Source: Deltaproteobacteria bacterium (GTDB taxonomy: Bacteria; SAR324; JACQKK01). Taken from it: a DNA stretch of 9,820 bases. Where the stretch lies: assembly GCA_029879595.1 (NCBI GenBank), contig JAOUPZ010000094.1:1-9820 (forward strand). The letters run 5' to 3'. Made by a program: the position numbers and the translations under genes. This document shows, piece after piece, positions 7,201 through 9,820 of this stretch (position 1 is the stretch's first letter; every line of letters begins with the position of its first letter). The notes beneath the pieces are model-generated. The model saw nothing but the letters and a program-made list of their open reading frames with translations, was not told the origin of the DNA and made no database searches.

Positions 7201-9820
7201 CGCCTGGACGCTGGTTCCTCCGGCGGGCAGCGGTGCTTTCCTGGACGACAGCACGGCAGCGCAACCCACCTTCACGCCGGATATTCCGGGAGAATACACA
7301 GTGGAACTGGTGGTCTTCGACGGCACCGACTTCAGTGATCCGGTCAGTGTTCTTGTGGATATGCCTGCTCCGGACCTGACCGTGGAAATACTGGCGGTCA
7401 CCTTCGATGGTGTTAATACTTCAGTTGATTTCATGATCACCAACAACGGGCCGGTTGATGTTCCCGGAGGATACAGCATCGGCGTCTGGATAGACCGGGC
7501 TACTCCGCCCGTATTGGGTGATATTCCTGATTTGGAGGACTGGATTTTCGCCACTACCAACGCAGGTTCATCCCTGTATGTGACATATACCTCCGATGCT
7601 TTTGCTTTGACCGCGGGCACGGCATACGCGTTGGTTGATTTATATGATGAGGTTATTGAACCCAATGAGACGGATAACCTTTCTCCGGCCTTTGTCTGGG
7701 ATATGGGGAATATTGCACCTAAAGGAGTAATCTCCCATTCAACAATCCTCCCGGTGGTCGGGGACACTATCGCCCTGGATGGCACAGGCAGCTGGGACTT
7801 TGAAGGCTCTCCGCTCACCTATGCCTGGACGCTGACAATTCCTGCGGGCAGCAGCGCCGCTCTCAGTGACAGCACGGCGGCCCAGCCCACCTTTGTCGCA
7901 GACGTTGCAGGGTTGTACACCCTGGAACTGGTGGTCTCCGATGGCACCGATACCAGCACTCCGGTCTACCAGGACATCAGCTTGGTCGCGCTGCCTGGCT
8001 TGGTGCAGACAGCGGTGGATACCCCGCTGGATATCCCAGCTGGTGATTCAGGCGGGATAAATTCCTATATTGAGGTTACCGGCGCACCCACTTCCATCAC
8101 CAACGTGGTGGCCCGGGTGGACATTACCCACACCTGGGATTCAGACCTCAGTATCTACCTGATCTCGCCCCAGGGCACCCAGGTGCTCCTCAGTTCAGGC
8201 AACGGAGGTTCTGCTAATAATTACACCGACACCATATTCTCGGATGCCGCGGTTACTTCCATCGAAGCCGGATCGGCTCCCTTTACCGGGGAATACCAGC
8301 CCCAGGAGCCGCTCAGCGTCCTGAATGGCGAGAACCCCAACGGAACCTGGCGCCTGTGGGTGGTGGATACCTGGTTGCAGGATACGGGTCAGATACTTGG
8401 CTTCCAGCTTGGCATTGAGTCCGCAGTCGCCAACCAGGCCCCGGTGGCCAGCGCCACCTTCACCCCGGCCTCCCCGGTGGTGAGCGATACGGTGACCCTG
8501 AGCGCCCTGGGCAGCACTGATCCGGACCTGGATTCCCTGAGCTATTCCTGGTCGCTTACCAAACCGGCGGGCAGCAGCGCCACCTTGAGTGACCCCTTGG
8601 CGGCGGAGCCCACCTTCACCATTGATGTGGTGGGCAACTACACCGCCACGGTGACCGTTAGCGACGGCTCGCTGACCGACACGGCCAGCGTGACCGTCTC
8701 CGTAGGCAACACCGCTCCCACGGCCAGCGCCACCGTCACCCCGGCCTTGCCGGTGGCGGGTGACCCGGTGACCGTGGACGCCTCTGGCAGTACTGACGGC
8801 GAGGGCGACACGCTGAGCTACTCCTGGTCGCTGACCAAGCCTGCGGGCAGCAGCGCCACGCTGAGCAGCGCCTCGGCCTCCGCACCCTCCTTCACGCCCG
8901 ACAAGGCCGGTGACTACACGGCCACGGTGGTCGTGAGCGATGGCAGTCTGACAGATACAGCCAGCGTGACCTTCACCATTGCCAACGTGGCTCCGGTGGC
9001 CTCTTTCAGCTATCTCCCTGCCACTCCGACAGCCGGAGTGAGAGTGGACCTGTTTGGCATTGGAAGTTCGGACGTCAACGGCGACACGCTGAGCTATGCC
9101 TGGTCGCTGACCAAGCCTGCGGGCAGCGGTGCCGCCCTGAGCAGCGCTACAAACTCTATGCCCTTCTTCACTCCAGACAGAGCCGGTGACTATACCATCA
9201 GCCTGTTGGTGAGCGACGGCACACTGAGCGATACTGCCAGCGTGACCATAAACATCGCCAACGTAGCCCCGGTGGCCTCGTTCTACTATCTCCCGGCCTC
9301 GCCGGTCGCTGGTGAAACGGTGACCCTGTTCGGTGTTGATAGCATAGATATCAACGATGACCCGCTGAACTACACCTGGACGCTGACTGCGCCCGCGGGC
9401 AGTGCGGCATCTCTCATAAACCCCGATCTCTCTGTGTCCACCTTTGTGGTCGACAAGGCCGGTGACTATACCATCAGCCTGTTGGTAAGTGACGGTACGC
9501 TGAGTGACACCATCAGCCAGACCATCACCATCGCCAACGTGGCCCCGGTGGCCAGCGCGACCTTCAGCCCGGCCACGCCGGTGGCGGGTGAAGTTGTGAC
9601 CTTGGATGCCTCCGGCAGCTCGGACATCAACGGCGACACGCTGACCTACTCCTGGTCGATGACCACGCCGGCGGGCAGTAATGCCGGGGTGAGCGGCGAT
9701 GCGGAAGTAGCGCCCAACTTTGTGGCCGACAAGGCCGGTGATTATGTGGCCACGGTGGTCGTGAGCGACGGCACACTGACCAGCACGGCCAGCGTGACCA
9801 TCAGCTTCGCCAACGTGGCC
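4256..9820 (+). CDS. Giant PKD-repeat surface lipoprotein with two P domains and a CARDB-like domain (3' end outside the window)
   Basis: A single frame is open for 1855 codons and continues past the right edge. The ATG is preceded by GGAG with 8-base spacing; the earlier ATG at 4242 hits TGA after five codons, so 4256 is the start. Residues 1-28 are a signal peptide (basic start, hydrophobic core) ending in the lipobox LAAC, with C29 the lipid-bearing residue. The next residues, GGDGG, lack the +2 Asp inner-membrane retention signal, so outer-membrane placement is inferred. After that come PKD1-7 (44-699), P domain 1 (700-846), PKD8-9 (848-1038), a CARDB-like domain (1039-1149), PKD10 (1153-1244), P domain 2 (1245-1389) and PKD11-15 (1394-1855). 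PKD units of 92-95 residues share the core LDGTGSSDPEGDTLTYAWTL, then PPAGSSA and a YTVxLVVSDG ending. PKD and CARDB are beta-sandwich modules of exported adhesins and enzymes; the specific role is unknown. No protease, glycosidase or other catalytic domain is seen in this part. I saw no cysteine after C29 and few Lys or Arg, so the exported part is acidic. Confidence 0.93.
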   Translation, partial: MRKVKGMSGLLNIIKLTVASIIIMTLAACGGDGGAPASGPGIAAPEAIITYSPASPVAGDTVTLDGTGSVDLSGLTLEYAWTLTAPTGSSAALNNSAAAQPWFVVDKAGDYVVALVVSNGKVDSPQVSTTITVQNTAPVADIAYIPANPVEGDLIELDGSGSSDANGDPLTYSWTLSVPNGSSSALNDSTLSNPSFTADIPGVYGVSLVVSDGTDSSTAASATITVNSANAAPTAIIGYVPTTPVAGEAVTLDGTGSSDPEGDTLSYSWVLSAPAGSAATLGDSTADTTSFTVDKAGDYTVTLTVSDGINTSAETNQIITVANSIPVANITFTPSSPIINDTITLDGTGSTDANGDSLTYAWTLVPPLSSSAVLSDSTAAQPAFDADLAGEYTVNLVVSDGTDSSTTASVTINVAATANQAPVASFSYSPPSPTTGQTVNLDGSGSSDPEGQTLTYAWTLTPPAGSSATLSSTTASNPSFVADLAGDYLVSMVVSDGSLSDTASVTITAAAPNNPPTANISYFPTIPDLWVDVGLDGTGSSDPEGQTLTYAWTLTGPAGSSATLSSTTASQPSFAPDVEGSYTVTLEVSDGSLSDTASVTITTATSNNSPTANITYTPANPELGVAVNLDGTFSNDPEGDTLTYAWTLTPPAGSSAALDDAASPTPVFTPDVEGTYTVALVVNDGTTDSSQATVVITLSAPVADNQTFGATDVPLDIPDNNVSGIYSYLNVSGAATSITEITVAVDITHTWDGDLTLYLISPLGTMVTLSQGRGSSGDDYTGTVFSDAAATPISSGTPPFTGTFIPEEPLSTLNGQSANGTWALWVVDDATGDTGTITNFALTIAGDKQEFAPMASITANPLQPLPGATVTLDGSGSTDLNGDALTYAWTLVPPAGSSAALSDSTATAPTFTADIEGNYTVSLVANDGTQNSAPAIQVIQVSSVNTPPVAEFTYTPEIFELGVPVLLDGSASSDANGDTLTYAWTLVPPAGSGAFLDDSTAAQPTFTPDIPGEYTVELVVFDGTDFSDPVSVLVDMPAPDLTVEILAVTFDGVNTSVDFMITNNGPVDVPGGYSIGVWIDRATPPVLGDIPDLEDWIFATTNAGSSLYVTYTSDAFALTAGTAYALVDLYDEVIEPNETDNLSPAFVWDMGNIAPKGVISHSTILPVVGDTIALDGTGSWDFEGSPLTYAWTLTIPAGSSAALSDSTAAQPTFVADVAGLYTLELVVSDGTDTSTPVYQDISLVALPGLVQTAVDTPLDIPAGDSGGINSYIEVTGAPTSITNVVARVDITHTWDSDLSIYLISPQGTQVLLSSGNGGSANNYTDTIFSDAAVTSIEAGSAPFTGEYQPQEPLSVLNGENPNGTWRLWVVDTWLQDTGQILGFQLGIESAVANQAPVASATFTPASPVVSDTVTLSALGSTDPDLDSLSYSWSLTKPAGSSATLSDPLAAEPTFTIDVVGNYTATVTVSDGSLTDTASVTVSVGNTAPTASATVTPALPVAGDPVTVDASGSTDGEGDTLSYSWSLTKPAGSSATLSSASASAPSFTPDKAGDYTATVVVSDGSLTDTASVTFTIANVAPVASFSYLPATPTAGVRVDLFGIGSSDVNGDTLSYAWSLTKPAGSGAALSSATNSMPFFTPDRAGDYTISLLVSDGTLSDTASVTINIANVAPVASFYYLPASPVAGETVTLFGVDSIDINDDPLNYTWTLTAPAGSAASLINPDLSVSTFVVDKAGDYTISLLVSDGTLSDTISQTITIANVAPVASATFSPATPVAGEVVTLDASGSSDINGDTLTYSWSMTTPAGSNAGVSGDAEVAPNFVADKAGDYVATVVVSDGTLTSTASVTISFANVA
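4385..6352 (+). repeat. PKD/REJ-like repeats 1-7
   Basis: Seven tandem modules inside the lipoprotein gene, beginning near 4385, 4661, 4946, 5228, 5513, 5798 and 6080. Each carries a P-V-x-GD-x-V-x-LDG strand, an S-x-D-x-x-GD turn, the Y-x-WTL core and a final V-SDG strand. The long WTLTxPxGSSAxL insertion is closer to REJ/K319L-type PKD modules than to the short classical PKD. Units 5 and 6 are the most alike at DNA level. Confidence 0.88.
6353..6793 (+). other. P (proprotein convertase) domain 1 in the lipoprotein
   Basis: Residues about 700-846. Hallmarks are VPLDIPDN at the start, then VDITHTWDGDLTLYLISPLG, VFSDAA, PFTGTFIPEEPLSTLNG and NGTWALWVVDDATGDTGTI. These match the jelly-roll P domain that normally follows the catalytic domain of kexin and bacterial subtilisins, where it stabilises the protease and often binds calcium. 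Here PKD modules precede it and no catalytic triad region is present. Confidence 0.85.
6797..7369 (+). repeat. PKD/REJ-like repeats 8-9
   Basis: Two modules with starts near 6797 and 7091, lying between P domain 1 and the CARDB-like domain. Both retain the LDG-S-S, TYAWTLVPPAGS and YTV-LV-DG elements. Unit 9 has ELVVFDG in place of LVVSDG. Confidence 0.85.
7370..7702 (+). other. CARDB-like domain in the lipoprotein
   Basis: Residues about 1039-1149. It begins PDLTVEILAV, contains an MITNNGPVDVPGGYSIGVWID strand pair, and ends with a DLYDEVIEPNETDNLS segment. The starting PDL-V, the N-x-G turn and the closing E-x-NE-x-DN motif are typical of CARDB beta-sandwich domains of bacterial adhesins. 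It is the only such unit in the visible part. Confidence 0.75.
7712..7987 (+). repeat. PKD/REJ-like repeat 10
   Basis: A single module between the CARDB-like domain and P domain 2. It keeps IALDGTGSWDFEGSPLTYAWTL and the LELVVSDG end. Its first strand (GVISHSTILPVVGD) is the most divergent of the set. Confidence 0.83.
7988..8422 (+). other. P (proprotein convertase) domain 2 in the lipoprotein
   Basis: Residues about 1245-1389. It aligns through its whole length with domain 1: TPLDIPAGDSGG, VDITHTWDSDLSIYLISPQG, IFSDAAV, PFTGEYQPQEPLSVLNG and NGTWRLWVVD. Sequence identity is clearly high but many third positions differ, so the duplication is not very recent. It is preceded by PKD10 and followed by PKD11, again without a protease domain. 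Confidence 0.85.
8435..9820 (+). repeat. PKD/REJ-like repeats 11-15, array continuing past the edge
   Basis: Five modules with starts near 8435, 8711, 8987, 9263 and 9539, exactly 276 bases (92 codons) apart. They form a subfamily with YSWSLTKPAGS in place of YAWTLTPPAGS, DKAGDYTxxxVVSDG and the linker IANVAPVAS. The last bases code for FANVA, the beginning of a further linker, so at least one more module probably follows. Confidence 0.88.

Noticed and set aside
8435..9820. Tandem array as a mobile or integron-like cassette
   Set aside because: The periodicity is explained by 92-codon PKD modules; no recombination sites or integrase were seen.

Overview
The window looks like chromosomal DNA from a Gram-negative bacterium of moderately high GC content. 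Two observations support this: a lipobox lipoprotein with a very large exported domain, and a chemotaxis-type histidine kinase. The kinase layout (two Hpt domains and a Pro-Glu linker) recalls those of Desulfobacterota and other former Deltaproteobacteria, but that taxonomic guess is weak inference. No rRNA, tRNA, CRISPR array, insertion sequence or phage gene was seen.

Layout. Bases 1-136 are AT-rich and hold a plausible leftward promoter (82-111) for a gene lying beyond the left edge. A strong AT-rich hairpin (137-163) follows the stop codon of the first real gene. That gene, on the minus strand at 178-3063, is a complete CheA-family kinase. It carries an unassigned helical N-terminus, two Hpt domains separated by a Pro-Glu repeat linker, a degenerate MshEN-like segment, the dimerisation and ATPase core, and a CheW-like domain. 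Bases 3064-4255 (about 1.2 kb) lie between two divergently transcribed genes and contain no convincing gene. They hold one weak candidate small membrane ORF, a possible promoter, and a leader with three small hairpins. From 4256 to the right edge (9820) a single frame stays open for 1855 codons. It encodes a giant lipoprotein built from at least 15 PKD/REJ-like repeats, two P (proprotein convertase) domains and one CARDB-like domain, and it runs off the window.

How the genes relate. They are divergent and do not form an operon. The kinase would act at the inner face of the cytoplasmic membrane, while the lipoprotein would be displayed on or beneath the outer surface. A functional link between them is not shown by the sequence. 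The most unusual content is the lipoprotein mosaic, which has P domains without any visible protease, and the MshEN-like insert in the kinase. No clearly new multi-gene system is visible, because only two confident genes are present and one is incomplete.
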